Shown piece by piece: positions 47,613-59,144 of a stretch of 64,000 bases of DNA. The translations under genes were made by a program, and so were the position numbers. The DNA is taken from the NCBI GenBank assembly GCA_002812745.2, contig NCSJ02000003.1, positions 1 through 64,000 of the forward strand, read 5' to 3'. Positions within the stretch are counted from its first letter, which is position 1. Each line of letters begins with the position of its first letter. Source of the DNA: Scytalidium lignicola (lineage: Eukaryota > Ascomycota > Leotiomycetes). The notes below the pieces were generated by a model, which saw only the letters and a list, made by a program, of their open reading frames with translations, ran no database searches and was not told the origin of the DNA.

Positions 47613-49834
47613 CTACTGACAGATTCGTTGTTCTGGTGGCCTCCATGGCACTCCCAAGAGACTGAAAATCTTCTTTTCGTCTGCACCCTCAAGCAAGGAG
47701 CCTTGAGTTATCTTTTGTCGCTGTGGTCCTCTCATGATATCCTTCCACAACCCTCTCTGGTTCAATCTAAAACCTTTCCGACTAGCCAGCAGGCGGATGC
47801 TCCGATTAAAGATATCGTCTCCAGTAAAGTATATCAACGCCGCTCCTAGCTCTGTATCTGGGACCAGCAGAAAGTCTATTCTTCTCCAAATTTGATCCTT
47901 GGAACCTGGCAGAACACAACATCCATGCCACTTGGAATTGGATCCCGAATGCGTCAAGGCAGCTACTACGAATCCAACTTCTGTGAGTTTATCAATGAGC
48001 TCGTTCAAAAAAGGGACCAGCTCTCGACTGGATGAAGTGCCTGGCTTTGTAAGGAGACAGTCTATATCTCCCGAACTAGATGCCCCTCGCCGGTAACTGC
48101 CCCCAATGATTACGCGCATGGCAGGGTCAATCAAATTAGCATAGTGCTCGACTACGTTGCCCAGAGCAGCAACTTCCTCGCGAGGAATGCGAGTGTTGAG
48201 ATCATCGTAACGGTCAATACCCATACGCTGATTCTCGGAGAGTGATGCATGGGCTTTCACGTCTTCGAGCGTCTTATAACCTTGTTCAACCCACCTCGAT
48301 GCTTGACTGAGCCCGACTCCATAGATATTTAGGAATAACTGCAGAACTTTGTCACTAGGGTCCGACTTTGTATTGTCCAGTTTCCGAAGGCGATCGGTCT
48401 GTGCAATCTCTTCGATTTTAAGAGCAAGCCGTTCGCCTACGAATGGTAGTTTAGCAGCCTGCTCAGCAGTCATTATTTTCGTTGTTTGCCTGCGAAGAGT
48501 ACCAATCGCCATTCTGTATGCTCTTGGACGCCATGTATCATTAATTCGACTGTAATAGTCTGACATTTCTTGGAGAATGGATATCGTGTGAGCGTTTGGG
48601 TTAGAGTCTGGTGTGATTCCAGTGCCACCTTTCATGCAGCTGAAATTCTCCTGGTTAAAAGCTCCCTTCGAGGGTCTCTTCGACTTTGATTTGGAGCTGC
48701 GCCGCTGGACTAAACTCATATCATCATCACTTGAATCATCACCGTTGTTCGATTCGTCCCGTGAAGAAGGCCTGCTATCTTCGTCATCATCGAGCGGTAA
48801 ATGTTCCAGACCTTTCGCGGACTTGATCATTTCTTCGAGCTCATCGTCTTGGTTTTGAGTGTGGATAGGAGCAACATCCTGGGGATTTCTCTTCGGTGTA
48901 GATCCTTCTATAGGACTTTCTACCAGTGGAAGGGGCTTATTTATACTATCGCCTGATGATTGATAGAACAATGATGATTCGTGATGGTCTTTATTATGTT
49001 CAACCGGACTGGATTCTAGACTCTTTGATCGAGGTGGAACGTAATCCCACTTTCCTGGCTTGGATTGCCTTTGTTTGATTGGAAGGGAGCTAGAGTTTTG
49101 GGTAGCTAGAGGTAACAACTGTTTCTCTGCAATTAGATCTGGTTGGCCTCGAACAAAATATTGCCTCTGCTTGTGGTTTAAAATGGTTCGAAAGGAGATA
49201 CAGTCTATCGGATAGTTTTCGTTTGTCATAATGATTCCTGGTGGCACCTTTTCAAGTCCAAGGTATTTCATTACATCCTGATAGGTAAGGTTTTTGTCAA
49301 CAATAATATGCGTGGCCTTTGCTGTGAACTCCTTCTCCCATAGAGCACCATATTCCCTTGCTCTTGTAATTTGAACGCGTCTTTGCTTGGCAATATCATT
49401 TGGAGGGATATAATAGAATATCAGTCCTCGAAAAATCTGCTGATCCTCGGGAACAAGATTGATTGAAGATTCCTTTCGCTTTCTCTTTCCTAGGGAAGAA
49501 GTTTTCTCCACACTCTTTCTAGATGTTGCTTTCATTTTAGCATCAGACAATGCCCGGCGCTCTTTTGGCTGTTCAGGAATAATTTCAGATGATGAAAGAG
49601 AGGTCTTGTTCATTGGAAGGATACTACCATGGTTAGAAGTATTCGCGGTATCTTTCGTCAAGAAGCCTGAACATCGGGGTCTTTCCACCACTGCTTGTTC
49701 ATTATCAGAGCTGTTTGCTAGGGCATCGAGTTTCTCGAAGAATGCCACCTTGTCCTGTACCAGATGTTAATTTGAAGATTTCTGCCTGTAAATATAACCA
49801 ACCATGTTTGAAGTGCTTGTAATATCTGTTCCAT
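47613..49834 (-). CDS. POL4: Family-X DNA polymerase Pol4 (DNA polymerase lambda-like)
   Basis: Main exon about 49754-47613, preceded by a tentative first exon 49834-49799 (MEQILQALQTWL joined to DKVAFFEKLDAL; the weak GTTATA donor is why this is tentative), about 725 residues. Domains in order: BRCT domain (IFRGLIFYYIP ... ATHIIVDKNLTYQDV); Ser/acidic linker with a basic SKSKSKRPSK patch; 8-kDa lyase-like domain (SILQEMSDYYSRINDTWRPRAY); helix-hairpin-helix LPFVGERLALKIEEI and IYGVGLSQASRWVEQGY; polymerase palm with GSYRRGASSSGDIDCLL (two catalytic Asp) and RRIDFLLVP (third Asp); thumb ending in GVPWRPPEQR. Pol4 fills gaps in non-homologous end joining and base-excision repair, in the nucleus. 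All three metal-binding Asp are present, so it should be active. Convergent with the GNAT gene. Confidence 0.93.
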
Positions 49835-51297
49835 ACTAAAACCCTAAGTAGCAATAGAAAGCAAAGGCAGGGACGTCTATCCAAAAGGACACCAGTTAGG
49901 CAGTCAGAATCATGATGATTAGCCGGCAGAACTAAAAGAGCACTAATAGATATACTACCTTCGCCAAGAGCGAAGCTACTAATATTGTAGCTACACGTTA
50001 CACCTTCCTGGTTAAACGTGGTCAGCACTTTACCAGTTGCGCTGTAGGGCGTCTGGTTCTAAAACTCGCCATGGAGCAGAGATGAGCACCGAAGGTGCTT
50101 ATGAACTGTCCACTAGTCAAAATTGGTACCATTTTAAACGGTTTGTGAGATGCGCTATGTGTACTCTGCATCGTACTTATTATGCTACAGCACGAGTAGC
50201 GAGCAAGATACAGTAGTGATGATGATATCCGCAATTGCTGGGAGACATGTTACACAAACATTGTGATGCCAATTTCCCCTAGGTGCGAGGAATCGGATTC
50301 CGGACCTGGAAAATTCTCATCTAGAAATCCTCTGTCATTATTTAGGCGCATGGCACACGAGTCCAGACACATCTTGATAGACATTGAGTACACGTATTTC
50401 GGTATGAGTTCACTAAACTTGCAGAAGCTAGAATCCTTGGACTGCGTAGCACGGTTCATTAATTACTGTCTGTAACCGCTCGAGGCCGTGCAGTAACCGA
50501 GGCTTGTTGATTACAGGGGGTCCTCGACAGACAACCAAGACGCACAGCGACAGCACCGTATCTCTAGATGAAGCTACAGTCTGCATTTTCTTCATGCTAT
50601 TCTTGATTGTAATTTACGAGACTTCAGGAGATGGTGCGCTATCCCACTACTCAACATACATATGGCCAAGTATGCATAACTTTTCGGGAAATATTCACTC
50701 CTTGAGATTTTTTATTACCTCATGATTCCTAGACATCTTTTTTGTCATGTGAGAAGTATACAAGGCCGGACAATACCAAAAGCCTCTTCCCCAGATCCAA
50801 TGCATGCGAGTTGCATATGCAGGATGACGACTATAGGACCACAAATTCCTGATATCTTTTTGGGGTAGTAATGTACTGCATCGTCACATAGAGACTATCA
50901 TTCTATGGCTTGAATAATGCTTGCAAAATAGAGTGTAAGAATGTGTGGAGTCTCTAGACCTAGAAATCTATCTAATAAGCGTCTTTCAAAACGCCATAAG
51001 CCTGCGACTCCGTTAATCATGCGGTCAAAAGACATCAGGAGTCTATATAACCCTAATCAACACCATACGCTAGAGCAGGCCCAATATCTGCAGTAGGACC
51101 CCAAAATACAACTGGATCTCGCTGTTGGTCTCCGCTTGTAACAAGCTTTGTAATCAAAGCTAACAACATAACTCGTTGAACGATGAACTGTGCTGGTCTT
51201 TATCTATCTCCAGCCCCTCCGGAATGATAGAATGATGCAATGATTTTATATCTCATGTGCTGCGAATTGCAGATGGCTTTGATTCTCCAAATGAGGA
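49835..51297. other. Intergenic, POL4 upstream to the 51298 gene
   Basis: 1.46 kb containing the POL4 promoter and the 3' flank of the two-TM gene. Short frames at 49705-50028, 50022-50234 and 50250-50725 lie on both strands without features. Nothing else recognised. Confidence 0.55.
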
Positions 51298-52081
51298 CTA
51301 ACGAAAGTCTGAGAGCTGACCCGTGAATTTTGGATTCGGCAATACAAGACTTGGAACTCGGGGAGGCTGAGACTCGGGAGGTTTGGTAGTTGTGATATTT
51401 GGACTGTATTGAGGTAGTAATGGTTGCTATATGAATTAGTAAAAGCAGTGACAGGGGCAATGTTTATGCAAGTCGCAAAATAGGAGCGCTTACTTTCTTG
51501 GAAACCTTCATCAAGACCTTATCCCATAGCGAAAGCGCTCTATCTTGATATTCCCCATCTTCCTCAGTACTGGGGGTTCGCACAAAAAGACGACTAGTCG
51601 TTCTTAGACTTTGTATATGAAGATAGAATCTCCAAACCAGCCACCCCGCAAGAATAATGCCACCTGCAATAAGGACAATGACCAAAATCATGGCCCCAAC
51701 GCTTTCCTCCCCAAATTCTGGTCCGCAATGATTTAGTGGATCGTTCACACACTTCTTGTAGGCGTTATTCCTAAAAGCAGTAACTACCAACCGAGATCGA
51801 GTATTTATACGTATAAGAGACTCCGCATGTGCATCGTCATCGCCAGCAATCTTTAGTTTTGAACAAGGAAGGTACCAAGTTCGAGGCAAACATCTAGCTT
51901 GAATAGGACGTACTGCTTCATAATTATTGGGATTGGAATGTTGGTACGCGTTGAAACAGAGAAAGGCCAATAATGATATCAATAGTGATACCACTACAAC
52001 GAATACTGCGTACAAGACAAGCCTTCGAAACCTTAGCAGGATAAGAGACCTGTTCGTACGAGCTTGAACATGACGATGCAT
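51298..52081 (-). CDS. Small two-transmembrane-segment protein, function unknown
   Basis: Modelled as two exons, 52081-51494 and 51426-51298 (67-bp intron, GTAAGC donor, TTACTAAT branch-like site, ATATAG acceptor), 238 residues. Without splicing the frame stops eight codons after the donor; splicing adds a Pro-rich tail (QPLLPQYSPN .. FTGQLSDFR). There are two hydrophobic helices: RLVLYAVFVVVVSLLISLLAF and AMILVIVLIAGGIILAGWLV. The loop between them has four Cys (RCLPRTWYLPC, KKCVNDPLNHC), suggesting two disulphides and an extracytosolic loop. I do not recognise a family. The frame is open upstream to 52171 without an ATG, so a further 5' exon is possible. Function cannot be inferred. Confidence 0.62.
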
Positions 52082-52658
52082 CCCGAGAAATTCTGGCCTA
52101 CCATAGTTAGTCGTTTGGCATCCATGGAATAGGTGTATACCTACATCTTTCAGGATACATAGGTATCGCACGAGTTGTGGCTCTTTAAATGATATAGTGT
52201 ACAGACCGAATTATTAGGATAATGGGACGTGTCGTTCTTTGAATAAAGTGATGATCTTATAGAGCGTGGTAAACATTGGCCCCTATGCCATATCAATATG
52301 ATATGGCGACAATAAACTCAAGAGGGCTGCAATGTTTAAGCATTTCTAAGTTAGAGAAAGTCTTAGATAATTTCCTATTGGCAAGAGCCAAGGAGACTTT
52401 TGTGGAAGAGCGCCTACCAATTTAAGATTTGAAGGATGTGTAGCATAAGACCTCAATAAGGAAAGAGCGAAATCCCGTCTAGCCACGGTCGAGCATCAAA
52501 AGTAGCTGAAACCTTCAGAATTCAGAATTTTTATTCGGGGTGAATGGATATAAAAGTTATATATCTTAGATTTCATATATCCCCATCATTCGCATATCTC
52601 GTTTTTCATAAAATCGTATTTCATTCCTAGCGTTTATATTCTGGATGTTATAGCGCAA
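52082..52658. other. Intergenic between 51298 gene and transcription factor A
   Basis: 577 bp, AT-rich; upstream of the two-TM gene and downstream of the transcription-factor gene. No feature recognised. Confidence 0.55.
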
Positions 52659-54909
52659 CTAGGCAGGCCTATTTCCTTCAATTTTGACGTGCCATTCTGA
52701 ACTGCCTGGTTGGAATGAAGTATTAGATCCATATACATGTTGTCCCATATGATTCCAATCATCCGTAAACGCGTTTCCTATTTGATTCGCCATAGGTGGA
52801 GACATGTTTGGTGGACTCTGGCTATGGGCAAACCGATCACTACGATGTATTCTCCTTTGGTGTAATGAGCTTAAGAGTGGGTGTGATTGCGATTCAAAAG
52901 TTGACTGGAGGGCTTTCGAGTTCTCCCAGCGTTGTCCGAAGGTCTTCAAAGTATCATTAATCTGACTTATACAATTGATGCTTCTCTCAATATTATCTCC
53001 TCGACCAGAGCTAGGTAGTGGGGGCGGTGGCGGAGCACCTGGAAGAAGTGGTACATAGGGTATGACTCCGTTTAGAAGTCGATCTTGGTTTTCATTGAGA
53101 ACAGCCATGAATTGACTGCCTATGAAAAAGACGCGCAGTGCATCATGATATGTTATAAATGCTGGGTTAAGTGGGTCTCTGCTGAGGGAGAACATTTTTT
53201 GCATATATGCGATCGAATACTCGAAAATGAGCGTTTTGCCGTATTCCGAAACGGCTGGGACTCGAGAGGATGGTGCAAGGCAGTACACATAGCTATACAG
53301 CACCTCTAGATCGAAGAGTTTCCTGATTGCAGGAGAGAGTTCACTAGGATATGATTCCGACCATTCCCGCATTTCCTGGCACACATGCCAGAGGTAGTTT
53401 GAGGACCCCTGAAGAGGACTACGACTTGATTGAAAGAGTTCTTGGTACCAACGTGATTGAATAGTCCTTAACTGAAAGAGAAGCAAAGCTGTCTCAAGGG
53501 AATGAGGCCCTGCCATAGGTTTTGAAAGGTCGTTTATTATCGTGACAGCCATCGATGGGAATGCAACATTTGCCGTGTCATCAGCAAAGGAGAAAGCTCG
53601 AAAATGGGCCATACTAATAGACCTTCTATCTGTTATTAAAGTTCTATAAATGTAGTACAATTTGATCTTATCTTACCTATCAAGAGAGTACACACAGTAG
53701 AATATTTTACGTCTCTGTTCGAGCACCTTTTTGTCTGGTTGTTGCTCTTTAGGAGCATCCTGATGAAATCCTAGGTCCACTATGGCGCGGCACGCAAATC
53801 CAATCAGTTGCCAACCATCGAAATGTGCAGGGTCTAACATAGAATATTGTACAAGCAGTACTAAGGCTTGAATCTGGGCTATATAACCAGGCATGAGGAC
53901 TTTATCCGAATATTTTAAAGCACGACCCACCCATGCTATGCCATCTACATAGAAAGGATCGGTCCTAGTTCTGGACTGGGCCATAGATGCGATCGCTAGG
54001 ACCATAAACAAAAGCCAATGTTCAAAATCTGTTACGGGACGACCATTTACTTGATATACAGCATCAAGTGAATTGAATAGTGCGGTTTCAGGAAACATTG
54101 GATAAAGCGCAAAGACATTGTCCAGGTAATATTGGACAAGAGCTATTGCACTAGGCCTCGGGGGTAACTGAAACGTTTTCTCCTTTGGAACTGGCTCATT
54201 CATCGTCGCCGCAAGGACAAGACGAGCAAATGTCATGTTAGTTGTAGCAGTCTCGAAGTCTCGGGTTGTAGCGTCAACAGAACTAAACAGAGTCAGCAAA
54301 AGAATTCCAACAACAAGATTCGAATACAAACAGAAAACCAAAGTCAGACACGAGCTCATTAACGTCTGCTGCTTCACGACGTCTTGCAGCTTTCCCATGG
54401 ATTGCAGCGCGGATAGTTGCTAGTGAATCTTTACGGTCAGGGGGTTCTGAAGGAGGCTCGTCGGCTTCATGCATAGCTACAGACTCTTTTCGAGATCTAG
54501 CGTAAGCCAATCGTCTCTCGAGTTTCTCCACACGAGATTCGAGAGATGCAACATAGCTAAAAAACAGTTACCATCTAGCTACCCCATAACTTAGGGCAAC
54601 AAACCTCCGTTCTTTCCCTTTCGCAAATTGATCATTCGCACTTGAGCACTCATTTACTCGACCAGACTTCTCACATGCCGTACATGCAGGTAGTTTTCCA
54701 TCACACTATGGCCAGTAAGTATCTCTGCCATTATTACTCACGAAGAGGACAAAGAATAGGACCAGACCTTTATCTTCGCGGCGCGGCCTTTAGATGTATG
54801 TTAGCTGGACTATGGAATGGAAAGAGAAGTTAGACCTACATCTTGAACATGCTGAGACTGGTCTAGAGACCCTTAACAGTGGTGCCTCCAAAGGACCAGT
54901 TCTGCGCAT
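52659..54909 (-). CDS. Zn2Cys6 transcription factor with fungal-specific middle domain (TF A)
   Basis: Six exons with consistent phases: 54909-54840, 54787-54768, 54705-54605, 54556-54332, 54282-53677 and 53625-52659; 662 residues. The zinc cluster is split by two introns around a 20-nt exon: exon 1 ends ACSR, exon 2 encodes CRAAKIK, exon 3 opens CDGKLPACTACEKSGRVNEC. Together these give all six Cys with normal spacing. A dimerisation coiled coil follows (YVASLESRVEKLERRLAYAR), then the block LVSDFGFL-SVDATTRDF seen in several fungal_trans regulators, and the fungal_trans domain (ARLVLAAT, YYLDNVFALYPMF, ALVLLVQYSML, WQLIGFACRAIVDLGFH, KIFYCVYSLDR-RSIS). The C-terminus has a Pro run (PPPPPLP) and a disordered tail. 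It is a DNA-binding regulator of the Gal4 class; target unknown. The donor after exon 2 (GTCTGG) is weak. Divergent from TF B. Confidence 0.86.
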
Positions 54910-56120
54910 CTTGTCAACGCAGCGCTTAGTTTACAGCAAATCTTCGTTTGAGAAACTAGGGGAACTACTCCGATCCCATCCTCCCTTGAGAAGAGAGAGT
55001 ATACTTCCTACGAAGTTAGCTTTAGGCAATATGAGATTGAGGGTAACTAAAGGTGGTCTGTGATTTGAATCAAGTATCTTATGCAATAAAAGCAGGAGAC
55101 CCTGCTCATTGTGAAAAGCAACATAAATGGGAGCGTGCATAATGCACACGCACGACAAGTACTGGAATTAATGAGAAAAGGGGATCAAGAGCCAAGCTCT
55201 GCTTTTTCCTTACTCACAGCTGCAGGTCTCAGTATGCGAGATGATTAGATGAGCGGTTCCACTGTAGTGAGGATCAGGAGGCTGAAATAGTCAGGCTAGA
55301 GCCGACCAAGTCTGAGATGAATATATAAGTATGATATAGATCTGTACGTCTGTATCGCCGGTATATCTCTTGTAGCCGTGATTAAAGAATCCACTTATCG
55401 AGCGGCTAACTTAGTCACTGGCAGCTTATGTGATCCCAGTGCCGTTGCTTTGGGAGAACTTCCGTTTCTTACTCAGGTTCCGGGGAAAGAATAATCATCG
55501 CACGTTTAACAGCGATAAGGTAATCATGGGTGTCGAATGTGTGTCTAAGTGCCGTCCCCGTGCGTGAAGAGCTTCTCTAAGCGACTTGACTTGAGGACCA
55601 GCGTGCCAGCCAGCCAGTCTGCAGTTCTCCTGCCACTTCAGGGGACCAGCGAACGCCTGTTCTGTCTGGGATTGCATAAAATACAAGTAATTAATTATGT
55701 CTCACTTCAACTAGAGACCTTCTCGGCTCCCGATAGGCCGTAGAAAAGCAAATAACCAACCAGTACAGTGGCCATCAGTCGGCCGCGCTTTTTCACGCCG
55801 CCCAATTCGAGAGCGGGGAGAGATTCTCCTGCCTTGAGAGAACATTAAAGACATTCCGCGATATAACCATATCGTCACCAACTAGGCTTGCCAGCCTCAT
55901 TTCCTCTTCTGGGCGAGAAGCCGAGCAGCCTTTGAGTACGCGACTGATTCACCGTAAGTTCCACTGGTGGGCAATATCTTGGAGCGAGTGATCCTCTACC
56001 GCCCCGGCTGGATGCAGAATATTTCCATACGCAGCCATATGCGATGATGGTGAATCTTCCGCTGTCGGATATAACATCGTCTCGCAGCACCGCCGTTCAC
56101 AATCAAGATCCGCGGTCTCC
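54910..56120. promoter_or_regulatory. Shared promoter region of two divergent Zn2Cys6 regulators
   Basis: 1.2 kb between the ATGs of TF A (54909, minus) and TF B (56121, plus). No other gene is credible. Regulators of this class often bind CGG-type half sites near their own genes; scattered CGG/CCG triplets are present near 55770-55815 and 55920-56010, but I could not establish a repeated spaced motif by eye. Confidence 0.55.
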
Positions 56121-58679
56121 ATGAATCCAGCAGATGTGTTCCGACATGGCGCAAGGGACGTCAAGTCGTTCCGTGAAAGTAGCCATGAGAGTGAGGAACA
56201 CTCTCCGAGAATCGCACACACTTTAACTGCCTGTTGCAGATGTCGTCAGGTTCGTAGAGAAATAACGAGACGTTCTAGAATTATGCCCCAGGCTGATCGA
56301 TTTTCCAGAGAAAAACAAGGTGCGACCCTAACCTTCCACGCTGTCTACCATGCGAGCGCGCGGGTTCGGTCTGTGAGTACTTTGATACAACGAAGGGCAA
56401 GAAGATATCTAGAACATATGTGATACGGCTCCAAGAAAAAGTCCAAGCCCTGGAAGCAGAACTTGCTCAATATACAGAGGAAGAAGGCTTCCCCCAGAAT
56501 ACCGAAGATATTGTTCGCCCTGGAGGTCTTGTTCGTTTAGATGAAAATGATGACACCCCGCGATACTTGGGCCCATCTAGTGGAATTGCTATGACAAGAC
56601 TGGTTATGGAAGAGGCAAAGAAAAATACCGATTCGAGATCTATTAGAGAACTAATACCTGAAGTTCGGCAGCGAAGGAGGCTCGCACAGGCACCGCCGGT
56701 GGTAACAGAACGAAAGAAGTCATATCCAATGATTAGCGCCGTAGCCGCGCAAAGTTTACCTAGTCGCCTGGTAACTGACAAGTTAGTAGAAGTATTCAAT
56801 CAGAGGGGTACGTGGCTGGTTACACAACTGATTTCTAGACTATGCGAAATATTTTCATTATTAAAACTTGGTTCGTGAGGGTTATTGACTGTTTTATAGC
56901 CCAGGCTCTCCTACCGACGTTACATGAACCAACATTTGCGAAAGACCTTCAAGATGTCTATGATGGTAGCGCTGATCCCTATAAGAACTTTGTTCTTCGG
57001 ATGGTGCTAGCCATAAGCATGCAAAAACTGGATTCACAATATGCTGGCCTTGCAGATAGTTATTATTTAGCTGCTATGACTTACATAGAAGAAGTCATTC
57101 GTCCCAAGGATATAAAGACACTGCAATGCCTAGTTCTAATTGCCCAATACTCGATGTTAACGCCAACTCGAACCGCCATCTATTACATTGTAGGCTTGGC
57201 GACAAGGCTCTGCCAGCAGCTGGGACTGACCGAAGAAAAGACAATTACACAAGGGGTGTCTATGGGGCTAGTCAATCATTTACAGCTCGATATGAGACGC
57301 AGACTTGCATGGATTGTTCTCTCCATGGAGTATGGCTTAGCCCATAGTATGGGACGACCGAACGCGTTTGCCACAGGTCAAGATCACGTTGATATCAAAT
57401 TCTTTGGGATGGTCGAGGATGAATTTATTACTGCTGATGGTATCCTATCCGCTCCACCATCAGAAAAGAAAGTAATGTCTGTACATTTTTTGAAGATGAG
57501 ATTATTGCAGGCAGAGATTCGGAGAGTGCTATATGAGGAAAAACGCTCTGAACCCAAGAATGAAGACCATCCATGGTTTACAAAAATGGAGCAAGAACTG
57601 CAGGACTGGTTTGACCGCTCTCCTGCGAACCCGAACTGGGCTAAACCTTGGTACGAACAGTACAAGTAATACCTTATGCAGCCTAAGACGCTAATCTCCT
57701 TAACAGGTTCAAGGGAAAATACAATACTATGGTTGTATTTCTTTTCAGGCCATCTCCGCAAGTTTCTAAGCCATCAGCCCGTTCAGCTCTGCTATGTTAT
57801 GACGCATCAGCCTACAATATCAAATTCCAAAACCAACAGCTGCAAAATGGACAGACAGATATCACTTGGGTATTCGTTCTGTCCTTATTCATGGCTATCA
57901 ACACGATCCTATGGACGATATCCTATCCTGAAGTCCGTGCTCTCCACCGTAAAGAAGAACTTGAGGAACATATTGATATTGCTTTGGAAACTATCGAGAA
58001 GTGCCGAGAGCGCTGGCCGGGAACTGCGGCTGCTTCTTCTCTATACTCAAAACTTGCTAAGGCATGTCTGATGAGTTATAGAAATGATATTTCTCAAGCG
58101 ACATCTTCACTCTCAGCTAACTCCCCATCTTCTCTTACGGACGCTAACTCTCCATCCGCCTCGGAGCACTCGAGTGCGACAACTGGCTCTCTTATGCACT
58201 CAGCATTCCATTCATCGCCACCGCAATTTGGGTACGTATTTGATCAGATGCCGGAGCAAGTTACCTTTGATTATGGAAGTTCTCGACCGTCACAACCCTC
58301 CTTCCGATCTAACTCGATATTTATGTCTCCGTCCACTATGCAGACAGACCGTCGTCCCAGTTATTTCCCGCCAGATTTTACTCAAATGCAGACTCTGCCA
58401 AATACTTGGAATCCACACCAGGATGCATTAAATCAACCTCAACAACTAGCACTTCCGAACCCTCAAATATTAGTTGAACCCAACTATTTCACGGAAACGA
58501 ATCCGTTCGGTCCGCATTTATTTTCAGAGCAGAGCTACGACATTGGATTCAGACATGGAAGTTTGAGCCAACAACAACAGTTGGAGTTAATGCAAAGCTT
58601 GGAGACAGAAGGCGTGGCAGAGATTGATAATTTCATGAATCTCTCAGCACAGTATGAATACCCCATAAAGTTTGAATAG
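56121..58679 (+). CDS. Zn2Cys6 transcription factor with fungal-specific middle domain (TF B)
   Basis: Four exons with consistent phases: 56121-56249, 56309-56807, 56900-57665 and 57707-58679; 788 residues. The zinc cluster TACCRCRQ-RKTRCDPNLPRC-LPCERAGSVC is split by the first intron after CRQ. A linker and coiled coil follow (VIRLQEKVQALEAELAQY), then a characteristic block (VRPGGLVRLDENDDTPRYLG, PSSGIAMTRLVMEEAK) that I associate with the Stb5-like group of fungal regulators. The fungal_trans domain comes next (ALLPTLHEPTF, LVLIAQYSMLTP, VGLATRLCQQLGL, RRRLAWIVLSMEYGL ... GRPNAF), with a Ser/Gln/Asn-rich C-terminal activation-type tail. Yeast Stb5 controls NADPH production and oxidative-stress genes; whether this protein does so is inference. 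Divergent from TF A; convergent with the HAD hydrolase. Confidence 0.9.
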
Positions 58680-59144
58680 CAACTTTTTGCGCCATACGAA
58701 CTTAACTTTATTTTTGCATCAGATACTGGGTATCCGAATGATGCATATCATGCAACTACCGCTTCAAGATTCTTCTGAGGAGGCTTTCGAAGCCGAGCAG
58801 CCATCAGATCTAGATAGCACGGCGCCAATGAAGAACCCATAACGTGATGAGACTATATATATTTGTTTCAAAATTAACGAAGAAGAAAAGAGGATAGGAA
58901 AAGATGAATAATCATTTCGGAGGTCTCGGAGGTGTCAATGGCGTAAATATATCGGGGTTCGCTGCGAAGCGATAGGTATCTCACACTTGAAGGAATCTCT
59001 TGTGTTGGGTATGTTGCGGCGATTTTGAGACTTGATACCAGTTCACGGCAGCACTAAATGATGATTATAATTGGATTATGTAACGAATGTACTGCTTCGA
59101 AGCACTTTATCTTTCTTGTTCAATCTCTTACTCTCTCTCTCCTC
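58680..59144. other. Convergent intergenic, TF B / HAD hydrolase
   Basis: 465 bp between two stop codons, AT-rich, presumed terminators. Nothing else seen. Confidence 0.6.

Noticed and set aside
54235..54423. Suspicion that TF A is a pseudogene because its zinc cluster seemed to lack Cys residues
   Set aside because: Adding an upstream exon (54909-54840) and a 20-nt exon restores all six Cys with consistent phases to the end of the gene.
56121..58679. TF A and TF B as an inverted duplication
   Set aside because: Only family-level similarity is visible; domain blocks, linkers and C-termini differ clearly.
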